Source: Oscillospiraceae bacterium (lineage in GTDB: Bacteria; Bacillota; Clostridia; Oscillospirales; Oscillospiraceae). Taken from it: DNA of 64,000 bases. The position numbers and the translations under genes were made by a program. Positions within the stretch are counted from its first letter, which is position 1. Each line of letters starts with the position of its first letter. The notes under the pieces were generated by a model. The model worked only from the letters and a program-made list of their open reading frames with translations. It did not search any database and had not been told where the DNA came from. The stretch lies in assembly GCA_902779945.1 (NCBI GenBank), contig CACZDN010000014.1:1-64000 (forward strand), read 5' to 3'. Of this stretch, positions 25,168 to 33,527 are shown in pieces.

Positions 25168-28100
25168 ATGGAAAAAAAGAGTGGAATCGGAAGCGTCGTC
25201 AAGCGTGAGTTCATGCGGGCCGCGATGGAGCGGTCCCAGAGTATGGATTTGAAACAGGTCATGACCGCCTTTGGCGCGGTGGAGCCGACGGTCTACGACG
25301 ACGTGGAGGAGCAGCTCAATATCGCCTACGTCAACCGGGACGAGGCGGCGCTGGCCATGGACATGTTCAAGCCGAAGGCGCCAGAAGGTACAGAGCTGCC
25401 GGTCATCCTCCTCATCCATGGCGGCGGGCTGTTCATGGGCGACCGGGGCCTGGACCGCCCTTATTCCCGCCTGCTTGCCCACAAGGGATATATGGTCTTC
25501 TCTCTGGAATACCGCCTCGCGCCGAAGGCCAACATCTGCCAGCAGCTCGACGATGTCTGCGCCGGTATGGACCGCGTGGGAGAGATGTTGGTGGACTACG
25601 ATGTGGATTTCTCCCGCATCTTCCTCGTGGCGGACAGCGCCGGGGCCTATCTGGCCTGCTACGTATCCGCCATGCACGAGTCCGTCAAGCTGCAAAAAGC
25701 CATCGGCTACAAGCCCTCCAGGATAGTCTACGCCGCCGTGGGCTTTATCAGCGGGATGTTTTACACAGAGAAAGCTCTGCAGGATCAGGTCTATGACGAC
25801 AAGCGGACGGATGAACGGTTCCTGAAGTTTATGAACGTGGAACACCCCGATATCCTCGGCAATCTCCCGCCGGCCTTCATGGTGACCAGCTGCGGCGACA
25901 TGATCAATAACTACACCCTCAAGTTCCACAAGGCCCTGAAGAAGGCCGGACGGCCCTGCAAGCTGGTCTATTTCGGCGACGAGGAATTGCGGCACATCTT
26001 TCCCATCATGAACCCGGAGCACCCGAAGAGCATCGAGGCCACGGACAAGATGCTGGAATGGTTCGAGCACTGGGCGCAGGTGCGTCGGGAGAGCCGGAAG
26101 AGCAGCCCGGAGCTCGAGCAGCAGAAGGCGGCCCTGCAGGCGCGCATCGACGACGGCAGCCTCGCCCGGCAAAAGGTATGGTCCAGCCTGAAGAAGCGCG
26201 TCCTTGTGAACAAGTCGAACCTGGACCGCCTCGCCATCATCGACTGCGCCCGAAACTACACCTATGCGGATATGTTCGCCGAGTGGGACCGCTATGCCAG
26301 GCTCTTCTCCGGTCTCGGCATTTGCGCGGAGAACCAGTCCCGGGCGGCGCTGTGCGGGGTTATCACGGCTGAGCCGCTGTTTGCCCTCTACGCGCTGAAT
26401 ATGACCGGGGCGGAGGTGTCCCTGTTTTCCTATCCGGATTTCCTGCCCGGCGGGATGTGGCGGACCATGCTGGAAAAGGAGCACATCACCGACCTCATCA
26501 TCAGCGATATCATGGTTACGCCGGAGGTGTGGACGGAGATCTGCGAGGCCAGGGAGTCTCTCGGCCTGCGCCATGTGATCCTGCTCCATTCCCTTATGGG
26601 CGGCGCGGCGACGGGCCCGGCGGAGCTGGTCTACAACGAATTTAACTATCATTCTCTCAGGCGCCGGGCGGACACCGTGTTTATGGAGGACCTGCTGAAG
26701 CAGTATAAGGACACCCCCATCCGCTACGACGACTCCAAGGGAGAGCGGACGGCCTTCATCACCCACACCTCCGGTACCTCCGGTAGCCGAAAGCTGCTGC
26801 CCTTCACGGACATGGTGTTCAACAGGACCCTGGAGATGATGCCGAAGGGCATACACACCTTTCTGCCGGGCTACGACAACAGGAAACCCCTGCGCTGCGT
26901 CCAGGTGTTCGACATCAGCTCAATCATGTCCCTCTCCGGGCAGGTCCACACGGTGTTCGCGCAGGCCGATACGCTGGTGGTGACCTTCTTCGGCTTCATC
27001 CACCCGAAATTCGTCCGGGCGCTGGACTTCTATAATGTCGATGTCATGTCGATCACCGGCTTTATGGTGGACAGCTGGATGAAGCGCACCGACTTGGACG
27101 ATCTCGACCTGTGTACGCTGAAGGTGGTGGGCATGTCCGGCGGCTATATCCCCCCGGAGAAGATGGAACGCTACCGCGCCTTCTTCCGGGCGCACGGCTG
27201 CACCTGCGATATCATGTCCGCTTACGGGATGAGCGAGGCCGGCGGCAAGCCAATGTTTGCCCCGCACGACAACAAGCGGGATATTCTCGGCTTCGCGGAG
27301 GACAGCGACAGCTTCCGGATCAAGGATGAGCAGGACGGTAAGTTCTACCGGCCGGAGGACGGCCCGCGCACAGGCATTCTGTACATGTACTCCGATGTCC
27401 GCTCCGGCAACGAGCTGTACGGCGAGGTGATCTTCGAGTACACGCAGATCGACGGCAGGCAATATGTCTGCACGAACGATCTCATACAGGTGAACGAGGA
27501 CGGCAGTCTCTCCTTCGCCGGGCGGACGGACCAGTTCTTTGAAAACAACAAGGGCCGGAAATTCGACGCCGGCATCGTGAACCGGTGCCTCTGCGCCCAT
27601 AGCGCCGTGGAAAACTGCGCCGTGGTGCCGGTGATGGAGAAGCGAATCAACGACACTGTTCCCGTGCTCTTCGTGGTGCCCTCCGAAAAGGGCCCCGGGG
27701 CGGCGGAGTCCATCCGCAAGGCCTTGGTGGACGTGTATGTGAAGGAGAAGCAGATCGGGGCCGACAACCTGCCCACCCAATTCATGCTGGTGAATGACAT
27801 CCCGCTGAACGCCAATGGCAAGCTGGACACCTTCCGCATCACCCGCCAGCGTCTGACCGGAGATGCCTATGATATCGTTCCCGTCATGGAGAACGAGGCA
27901 TTGACCGACATCCGGGCAAAGCACGTTGAGCAGGTCAACAGCTTCACGGCGGGGACGCTCCCGGCGGGCATGGAGAACCATTCGGCCTACAACTTCTTTG
28001 ACCTCTTCCAGACGGAGGGCACGGGCGAACGCTCCGGAGGCTGGAGTCCGCTGCCGCCAATCTGGCCCTTCTCCGGCGCGGACAAGCGGAAGAAGCAGAT

Positions 28101-28209
28101 GCTGCCGAAGATGCCGGAGGAACTGTGGAAGGCGGCACTGAAATACGGCAACAGGCTTGTCGGATTGTCCACCGAGCGCAAGAGTTATGACTTCGATTTC
28201 GAGGACTGA
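25168..28209 (+). CDS. Alpha/beta hydrolase fused to an AMP-forming ligase
   Basis: 1013 residues, ATG at 25168 after GGGGGAGGATTGAA. Residues ~50-310 are an HSL-type esterase domain: oxyanion HGGGLFMGD, nucleophile elbow VADSAGAYLA, and a C-terminal acid/His region ending HIFPIMNPEH. Residues ~340-950 are an ANL ligase: ITHTSGTSGSRKLLPF, MSAYGMSEAGG, VCTNDLIQVNEDGSL, and catalytic Lys in LNANGKLDTFR. A C-terminal tail of ~60 residues follows. It is probably co-expressed with the first ligase and the Met-rich protein. The hydrolase may release or edit the acyl product. Substrate unknown. Confidence 0.85.
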   Translation: MEKKSGIGSVVKREFMRAAMERSQSMDLKQVMTAFGAVEPTVYDDVEEQLNIAYVNRDEAALAMDMFKPKAPEGTELPVILLIHGGGLFMGDRGLDRPYSRLLAHKGYMVFSLEYRLAPKANICQQLDDVCAGMDRVGEMLVDYDVDFSRIFLVADSAGAYLACYVSAMHESVKLQKAIGYKPSRIVYAAVGFISGMFYTEKALQDQVYDDKRTDERFLKFMNVEHPDILGNLPPAFMVTSCGDMINNYTLKFHKALKKAGRPCKLVYFGDEELRHIFPIMNPEHPKSIEATDKMLEWFEHWAQVRRESRKSSPELEQQKAALQARIDDGSLARQKVWSSLKKRVLVNKSNLDRLAIIDCARNYTYADMFAEWDRYARLFSGLGICAENQSRAALCGVITAEPLFALYALNMTGAEVSLFSYPDFLPGGMWRTMLEKEHITDLIISDIMVTPEVWTEICEARESLGLRHVILLHSLMGGAATGPAELVYNEFNYHSLRRRADTVFMEDLLKQYKDTPIRYDDSKGERTAFITHTSGTSGSRKLLPFTDMVFNRTLEMMPKGIHTFLPGYDNRKPLRCVQVFDISSIMSLSGQVHTVFAQADTLVVTFFGFIHPKFVRALDFYNVDVMSITGFMVDSWMKRTDLDDLDLCTLKVVGMSGGYIPPEKMERYRAFFRAHGCTCDIMSAYGMSEAGGKPMFAPHDNKRDILGFAEDSDSFRIKDEQDGKFYRPEDGPRTGILYMYSDVRSGNELYGEVIFEYTQIDGRQYVCTNDLIQVNEDGSLSFAGRTDQFFENNKGRKFDAGIVNRCLCAHSAVENCAVVPVMEKRINDTVPVLFVVPSEKGPGAAESIRKALVDVYVKEKQIGADNLPTQFMLVNDIPLNANGKLDTFRITRQRLTGDAYDIVPVMENEALTDIRAKHVEQVNSFTAGTLPAGMENHSAYNFFDLFQTEGTGERSGGWSPLPPIWPFSGADKRKKQMLPKMPEELWKAALKYGNRLVGLSTERKSYDFDFED

Positions 28210-28215
28210 TCCTAA

Positions 28216-28364
28216 GGCAACACCGCGCAATTCGCCTGCGGCATCTCCTGGAAAATTTGCGCCCTGATTTCGAGCCTTTTTCTTGAGGTACACAAAGTAC
28301 ATCTGCGAAAACAGAACCCGAATATTCTCAGGATCTGCTCTTGCCGAATTATGCGGTATTGCCC
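28216..28364 (-). mobile_element. MITE-like element, copy B
   Basis: Starts GGCAACACCGCGCAATTCGC and ends GCGGTATTGCCC, flanked on both sides by TAA (28213 and 28365), consistent with a 3-bp target duplication. It lies just after the hydrolase-ligase stop. Confidence 0.85.
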
Positions 28365-28367
28365 TAA

Positions 28368-28733
28368 ACGACCTTTCTGCGGAGCAGTTTTTTCGTCCTG
28401 GGCGCAGATATAGTAAACGATGCGACCCATGTGCGCAGCCTTCCGGACACCGGAGATGAGGATAACAGCTCATACAGGAAGCTGATCTGACGAGAAGGAT
28501 GATCCGCCCTCCGGTTCCCTGACTCAATGCCGTCCCAGACGGACGGGGATGATCCTTCAGCAGAACGGCGCGCTGCTTTTCCGCCTCGCACGGCACCCAA
28601 TCGAGCGCTTTATTATCCGGCTCATAGCTATGTCAGCATTGCGCGTGAAGGCTCTGGTATTGCGGAAAGCCTCATCTGTCCACGATGGTGATCCTGGCAG
28701 ATCTCCGGTTTCCAAATAGAACAAAAAAATATA
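28368..28733. other. Gene-poor stretch, possibly decayed DNA
   Basis: No gene is supported. CTGCGGAGCAGTTTTTTCG near 28377 also occurs near 22095, suggesting a shared degraded sequence. Short frames on the minus strand lack ribosome sites. Confidence 0.4.
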
Positions 28734-28781
28734 TTGACACAATGTCAGAACACTGTTATACTATGTTTTGACATTGTGTCA
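28734..28781 (+). promoter_or_regulatory. Strong promoter with two flanking operators
   Basis: TTGACA (28734-28739), 17 bases, TATACT (28757-28762). Palindrome TGACAcaaTGTCA (28735-28747) covers the -35 and TGACAttgTGTCA (28769-28781) lies downstream of the -10. This is the arrangement of an autoregulated TetR/MarR-type promoter. Confidence 0.75.
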
Positions 28782-28808
28782 ATATTGTTTCTGAGAGGGA
28801 GCATTGAC

Positions 28809-28874
28809 ATGAAAGAGAATACGGGAGCGCAGCCGGAGCGCCGGGAGACGAAAAGTCGAAGCGGACGCTGTTGA
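28809..28874 (+). pseudogene. Truncated regulator, N-terminal 21 codons
   Basis: ATG at 28809 with a good ribosome site (GAGAGGGAG) after the operator-promoter region. The 21 residues include ERRETKSR, like the start of a TetR-type repressor before its first helix, then a TGA. The DNA-binding and ligand domains are absent. The operators suggest the lost gene regulated itself. Confidence 0.45.
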
Positions 28875-28964
28875 CGCACCGTGATTTGATGCTCATTGCT
28901 ATGTATATTTGAGTACCCGTAACATGGCGTATGTCTTTCTTCGCGCGCTTTTGGGAGGCTTGCA

Positions 28965-29141
28965 ATGATCACGGTCAATCTCTTCATCGACCAGTGGCGG
29001 GATCAGACGTCCATTGACGCGCACCATGCTTCCCCGATGATGGCGCAGATCGCAGCTCTGCGGGAAAAATATGACCTTCACATGAAGACAGAGCGCTTTG
29101 CGAGCTGTGATGCGCTGCCGCAAAAAAGACATGGAGTATAA
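28965..29141 (+). pseudogene. Internally deleted antibiotic-biosynthesis-monooxygenase-like gene
   Basis: 58 codons. The first six residues (MITVNL) match the usual opening of small ABM/YgiN-type proteins. The sequence then jumps to the C-terminal half: DQWRDQTSIDAHHASPMM, AALREKYDLHMKTERF. About 40 central residues are missing, so the dimeric alpha-beta barrel cannot form. GGGAGG upstream is retained. It sits just before the DUF362 gene as part of a decayed operon. Confidence 0.65.
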
Positions 29142-29166
29142 TAAAAAAGTTAAAGGAGTATATACC

Positions 29167-30204
29167 ATGAACAACAAAGCTGTTCCCGGAAAAGACGGCA
29201 ATCACTATGTCCCCTATGAGGCGCGTACGGGTGAGAGTTCTGCGGTATTCTTTACCCGGGATCTGTCTGAGAAAGGGCTGAAGAAGATCTATGACAAGGT
29301 ATCCTCTGTCCTGACCGGCAAAGTAGCCATCAAGCTGCACACCGGAGAGGCGGAAGGCCCCAACATTATCCCACGCCCCTGGGTGAAGGAGCTGATTGAC
29401 ACCCGTCTGCCGGATGCCGCCATCATTGAGACCAATACCTATTACGAGGGAAGCCGCTACACCACCGAGGCACACCGCAAAACGCTGGAGATCAACGGCT
29501 GGAATTTCTGCCCGGTGGATATTACCGACGCCGAGGGCGTGGCGGTGCTGCCGGTCAAGGGAGGCAAGTGGTTTACCGAGATGCACGTCGGCAAGTCCAT
29601 GCTCAACTATGATTCACTTCTGGTGCTGACACACTTCAAGGGCCATACCATGGGCGGCTTCGGCGGCTCCAACAAGAATATCGGCATTGGCTGCGCTGAC
29701 GGCAGGATCGGTAAAAAGGAAATCCATGCACATCCCGGTGCGGGTATGTGGAGCATCTCCGAAGAAGAGCTCATGGAGCGCATCTCCGAGAGCACCAAAG
29801 CGACCGTCGATCACTTTGCTCCGCACGTCTGCTTCATCAACACCATGCGCAACATGTCAGTCTCCTGCGACTGTGAAGGCCCCCAGGCAGAGCCGGTCGT
29901 GACGCCGGATGTGGGCATCCTCGCATCACTGGACATTCTGGCGGTGGACAACGCCTGCATTGATCTGCTCTATCATCTGCCGGAAAAGGGCGGCAAAGCG
30001 ATGATTGAGAGGGTGGAGTCCCGCCATGGTCTGCGTCAGCTCAGCTATATGAAGGAGCTCGGTATGGGTCATGACCGCTATACACTCATTGACATCGATC
30101 ATGACGACGCCGTTATTACTGCTGCGGAGGCTGTGAAGGATGTAAAGCCCGGTTGGGAACCTGATCGCTACAACACCTTCTGGGGCCGCAATAAGCACAG
30201 ATAA
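29167..30204 (+). CDS. DUF362-family protein
   Basis: 345 residues, ATG at 29167 after AAAGGAG. It contains the DUF362 signature blocks VAIKLHTGEAEGPNIIPRPW, THFKGHTMGGFGGSNKNIG and CADGRIGKKEIHAHPG. The usual version carries ferredoxin-type CxxCxxC motifs; here no complete 4Fe-4S motif is visible (only scattered Cys such as VSCDCEG), so it may bind no cluster. Function in the family is poorly defined and often redox-linked. It is the only intact gene between a monooxygenase-like pseudogene and a flavodoxin remnant. Confidence 0.8.
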   Translation: MNNKAVPGKDGNHYVPYEARTGESSAVFFTRDLSEKGLKKIYDKVSSVLTGKVAIKLHTGEAEGPNIIPRPWVKELIDTRLPDAAIIETNTYYEGSRYTTEAHRKTLEINGWNFCPVDITDAEGVAVLPVKGGKWFTEMHVGKSMLNYDSLLVLTHFKGHTMGGFGGSNKNIGIGCADGRIGKKEIHAHPGAGMWSISEEELMERISESTKATVDHFAPHVCFINTMRNMSVSCDCEGPQAEPVVTPDVGILASLDILAVDNACIDLLYHLPEKGGKAMIERVESRHGLRQLSYMKELGMGHDRYTLIDIDHDDAVITAAEAVKDVKPGWEPDRYNTFWGRNKHR

Positions 30205-30252
30205 GAACCGGAAACAAGAGACTTCCTCAGAGACCGAGCAGGAAAACAAGAG

Positions 30253-30513
30253 CCTGCCGTCGTCTTCTCCTGCACAGGCACCACGAAGGGCACCGCCGAG
30301 AAGATCGCGGCCCTCACCGGCGCAGAGCTTGTGGATCTCGTCCCGGCGCAGCCCTACACGGCGGAGGATATGAACTGCAACGACCGTTCGACCCGCGCCA
30401 CCGGGGAGACCGCGGGCGAGCAGGCGGGGACCGGCACCTTCCTCACTTCTGCACGCTTCAGCTCCGGCGTTTCCAATGCGGAGCTGCAAGAGTGGAGCGA
30501 CAGCCACAAATGA
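30253..30513 (+). pseudogene. Flavodoxin gene remnant
   Basis: The frame gives AVVFSCTGTTKGTAEKIAAL (FMN phosphate loop TGTTKGTAEKIA), then ELVDLVPAQPYTAEDMNCND and, after a gap, the C-terminal RFSSGVSNAELQEW. The central ~90 residues of a short-chain flavodoxin are deleted and no start codon with ribosome site precedes it. Confidence 0.7.
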
Positions 30514-30691
30514 GCAACATGCAGAGCAAAAAACGGGACGGTCTGCGCAAGCTCGTGGATGCCTGTATGCATGTCCTCCTGCTGTGTCTGTGATCTATTG
30601 GTCACGGGAAAAGGGAAGCACGAGTGGCCCTCCACGGATTAAGTGACGCCGCCCTCGGCGTCTCGCGCAGAAAAAGCGAATACCATGCAGA

Positions 30692-30735
30692 AATCCCCGG
30701 CAAATCCGTAGTATCACACGAATTTGCCGGGGATT
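30692..30735. terminator. Hairpin downstream of the AI-2E-family permease
   Basis: AAATCCCCGGCAAAT and ATTTGCCGGGGATT form a 14-bp stem around a 16-base loop. It lies between the flavodoxin remnant and the convergent permease. T runs are weak on both sides. Confidence 0.5.
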
Positions 30736-30809
30736 CGTTTGCTTTCTCAGACTGTTCCGCCGTTCCGACGGGGCTTGTTCAGCCTCTCCTGCTTGATGGG
30801 CATACTGGT

Positions 30810-31925
30810 TCAGGACCGGGAACGGCGCTTCTCGAGCCTTGCGAGAAAGTAGTCCTGATAGATAAAGCTCAGGATGGCCGCCGCGGGGATCGACAGCAGC
30901 ATACCCAGCACGCCGAAGACGTCCCCCAGTACGATGCCGGCGATCAGAATCAGCAGGCCGGAGACGCCGAGAGAGTTGGAAAACAGCTTGGGCGCGAGAA
31001 TATAGCCGTCAACGAACTGGAGCACGATGCAGAAGATGACAAACATCAGGGCATGGACAGGATTGACGAGCAGCAGGATAAAGCCGCCGATCACGCTGCC
31101 GATGATGGGGCCGAAGTTCGGAATCAGATTCGTCACGGCGACAACCACCGAAATGAGGCCGACATACTGCATACCGCACGCAAGCATGAAGATGGCGTTG
31201 ACAACGGCGACGATCAGAGATTCCAGCAGGCTCTGCCCGAGATAGCTCATCAGGATCGCGTTGCAGCGCCGGACAAAGTCCATCACGCCGTCCGCCGTCT
31301 CCTTGCGCATTGCCGCGTTTAAAAAGCGCCACCAGGCGTTCAGGACGCCTTCCTTGTCGACGAGGAAGTAGACCGCCACGATCAGTGAGATCACCGTGGA
31401 GAGGATACCCTTGCCGGAGTCGGCGGCGGCGGTCAGGATTCTGCCGGCGTTGCCGCGGACAAAATCGGATATTGTGGTCATGGCGTTCTGTGAGATAATC
31501 TGCAGCTTCTCGGCGTCGATGAGCGAGGAGAGCGGGCTGTTCTCCAGCAGCTTGACCAGCGTGACGGCGTAAGTGTCAAAGCTTTCGGCAAAGCTGGAAA
31601 CGCTCTGCACCAGCTGCGGGATCAGCGTTCCGATCAGCAGAACCAGGGCCAGCAGCGCCGTCAGGATGCCGAGCGTCACAGAGAGATACCAGCGCGTATT
31701 GCCAGGCTTCATCCTGCTGAAGACCTTTCTCTCAAAGAAGACGGCCAGCGGGTTGAGAATGTACGCGAAGATCACACCCAGAACAATGGAATTGAAGCTG
31801 CTCAGGAAGAAGCCGACAGAGGAAATCACCGTGCTCAGATTCATCAGGAGCGCGTAGAACGCCACGCCGATGCAGGCGATCACTGCGCCGTTGTACCATT
31901 TCTGTTCCGAAAGCTTGTTTTTCAC
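30810..31925 (-). CDS. AI-2E/PerM-family membrane transporter
   Basis: 371 residues. GTG at 31925 is chosen because AAGGAG lies 8 bases upstream; an in-frame ATG at 31955 overlaps that site. Seven to eight membrane segments. The C-terminal family signature is present: VVAVTNLIPNFGPIIGSVIG, then ILAPKLFSNSLGVSGLLILI and VLGMLLSIPAAAILS. Family members export diverse small molecules or act in ion and autoinducer transport; the specific substrate is unknown. Confidence 0.88.
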   Translation of the reverse strand: MKNKLSEQKWYNGAVIACIGVAFYALLMNLSTVISSVGFFLSSFNSIVLGVIFAYILNPLAVFFERKVFSRMKPGNTRWYLSVTLGILTALLALVLLIGTLIPQLVQSVSSFAESFDTYAVTLVKLLENSPLSSLIDAEKLQIISQNAMTTISDFVRGNAGRILTAAADSGKGILSTVISLIVAVYFLVDKEGVLNAWWRFLNAAMRKETADGVMDFVRRCNAILMSYLGQSLLESLIVAVVNAIFMLACGMQYVGLISVVVAVTNLIPNFGPIIGSVIGGFILLLVNPVHALMFVIFCIVLQFVDGYILAPKLFSNSLGVSGLLILIAGIVLGDVFGVLGMLLSIPAAAILSFIYQDYFLARLEKRRSRS

Positions 31926-32014
31926 GTTGTTTACTCCTTGTATGATATGTTTCAAAAAAACGCTTGGCGGATGTTGCCGCCGGGGGAAAATCAGACATTC
32001 GCGGGATGAAGGAA

Positions 32015-32043
32015 TTCACAAGACGGGCAAACTATGGTATAAT
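32015..32043 (+). promoter_or_regulatory. Promoter of the PRPP synthetase paralog with long leader
   Basis: TTCACA (32015-32020), 17 bases, TATAAT (32038-32043). The transcript would have a ~195-base leader containing several GC-rich hairpins such as CCCGGCcatcatGCCGG near 32158. I do not recognise a known riboswitch. Confidence 0.6.
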
Positions 32044-32246
32044 CAACATAGTCTGTCAGGACTGCTTTAGACCCCGGACCGAACTGACGGATTCCCGCGG
32101 AGGTCTTCGGAGAGAAAAGCCCGGAAAGCATGGCGGCGAGAGCGCCGTCGAAGCTCTGCCCGGCCATCATGCCGGACGCTGCCGCGGGTATGCGAAGCTG
32201 CAAAGAAGAAGGAAAACCTTTGCCGAAGCGAAGGAGGAGGTAAAAA

Positions 32247-33338
32247 ATGCACGGAAACCTGTGCCTGATCGCTCTCGAATCCATGGCGCACATGGGCGGG
32301 CGGATCGACTGTATCCTGTCCGATTGGCGCGGCGGCGATCATTTTCTGACGGCGGTGGACTGCCCGCGTTTCAGCAGCGGAGAGGGCAAGTGCATCATCC
32401 ATGATTCTGTCCGGGACCGCGATGTGTACATTCTGGTGGATGTGTGCAACCCGTCCCTGACCTATGAGATGTTCGGGCACACGAATCACATGTCCCCGGA
32501 CGATCACTATCAGGATCTCAAGCGGGTCATCTCGGCATGCAACGGCAAGGCCGGCCGCATCACGGTCATCATGCCCTTCCTCTACGAGGGCCGTCAGCAC
32601 CGCAGGATCCTGCGCGAGTCGCTGGACTGCGCCGTGATGCTGCAGGAGCTCGAGCACATGGGCGTACACAGCATCCTGACCTTCGACGCGCACGACAGCC
32701 GTATGCATAACGTCGTGCCGCTGATGGGCCTGGAGAACGTCTCTCCCGCGCTGCAGTTCACGCAGGCGCTTTTGACCGAGTACGAGGATCTCAGGCTCGA
32801 CGACGGGCATATGATGTTCATCGCACCCGACGAGGGCGCGACCGAGCGCGTTGTGTTCCTCGCGTCGCTCTTCGGTGTGAATATCGGCATGTTCTACAAG
32901 CGACGGGACTACACCCGCATCGTGAACGGCTCGAATCCCGTGATCGCCCATGATTTCTGCGGCGTCTCGGTCGAGGGGATGGACGTCGTCGTGGTCGACG
33001 ACATGATCGCCTCCGGCGGCAGTATGCTCGATACGGCGCGGCAGCTCAAGGAGATGGGTGCGAAGCGCGTGTTCCTCTTTTCCACCTTCGGCCTCTTTAC
33101 AAACGGACTCGAGAAGTTCGACAAAGCCTACGCCGCGGGCTGGTTTGACCGCGTATTCACGACAAATCTGATCTACCAGAGCCCGGAGCTCAAGGAACGC
33201 GGGTACTATCTCACCGTGAACATGGACCGCTATATCGCTGCGCTCATCGACACGCTCAACCGCGGCGATACCATCCAGGATCTCGTCAAGCCGGCCCAAC
33301 GCATCAAGCAGATGATCGAGCTGTACCGAAACAGGTAA
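32247..33338 (+). CDS. Ribose-phosphate pyrophosphokinase family protein
   Basis: 363 residues, ATG after GGAGGAGG. Likely makes PRPP from ribose 5-phosphate and ATP. Key motifs: ATP/Mg region LTFDAHDSRMHN, APDEGATERVVFLA, and the PRPP-binding loop VVVVDDMIASGGSMLDTA. It is longer than the ~315-residue standard enzyme and diverges at the N-terminus (SSGEGKCIIHDSVRDRDVYI), so it is probably the paralog common in Clostridia rather than the main Prs. A regulatory role cannot be excluded. Confidence 0.85.
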   Translation: MHGNLCLIALESMAHMGGRIDCILSDWRGGDHFLTAVDCPRFSSGEGKCIIHDSVRDRDVYILVDVCNPSLTYEMFGHTNHMSPDDHYQDLKRVISACNGKAGRITVIMPFLYEGRQHRRILRESLDCAVMLQELEHMGVHSILTFDAHDSRMHNVVPLMGLENVSPALQFTQALLTEYEDLRLDDGHMMFIAPDEGATERVVFLASLFGVNIGMFYKRRDYTRIVNGSNPVIAHDFCGVSVEGMDVVVVDDMIASGGSMLDTARQLKEMGAKRVFLFSTFGLFTNGLEKFDKAYAAGWFDRVFTTNLIYQSPELKERGYYLTVNMDRYIAALIDTLNRGDTIQDLVKPAQRIKQMIELYRNR

Positions 33339-33367
33339 AGACCGACAAGGCCCGGAGAGAGGGCTTA

Positions 33368-33527
33368 GGGCAGCACCGCACAATTCGGCGAGAGCGAATC
33401 CTGAGAAAAATTGGGTTCTGGCGATGGCAGTTTTTCGCAGGAATACTTTGTGTATTGCGAGAAAAAGTGACGAAGTCAGGGCACTATTTTTCCAGGAGGC
33501 GCCGATGGCGGATTGTGCGGTGTTGCC
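33368..33527 (+). mobile_element. MITE-like element, copy C
   Basis: Full copy from GGGCAGCACCGCACAATTCG to GCGGTGTTGCC, flanked by TTA at 33365 and 33528. The right-hand TTA is the stop codon (TAA on the minus strand) of the S66 peptidase gene. Confidence 0.9.

Noticed and set aside
24931-26856. 641-codon minus-strand open frame opposite the hydrolase-ligase gene
   Set aside because: It is His/Arg/Gly-rich with no family motifs, and overlaps a well-supported gene with catalytic motifs on the other strand. It is a high-GC codon shadow.
28557-28742. 61-codon minus-strand frame before the operator region
   Set aside because: No ribosome site or recognisable motif, and it overlaps the promoter region of the decayed operon.
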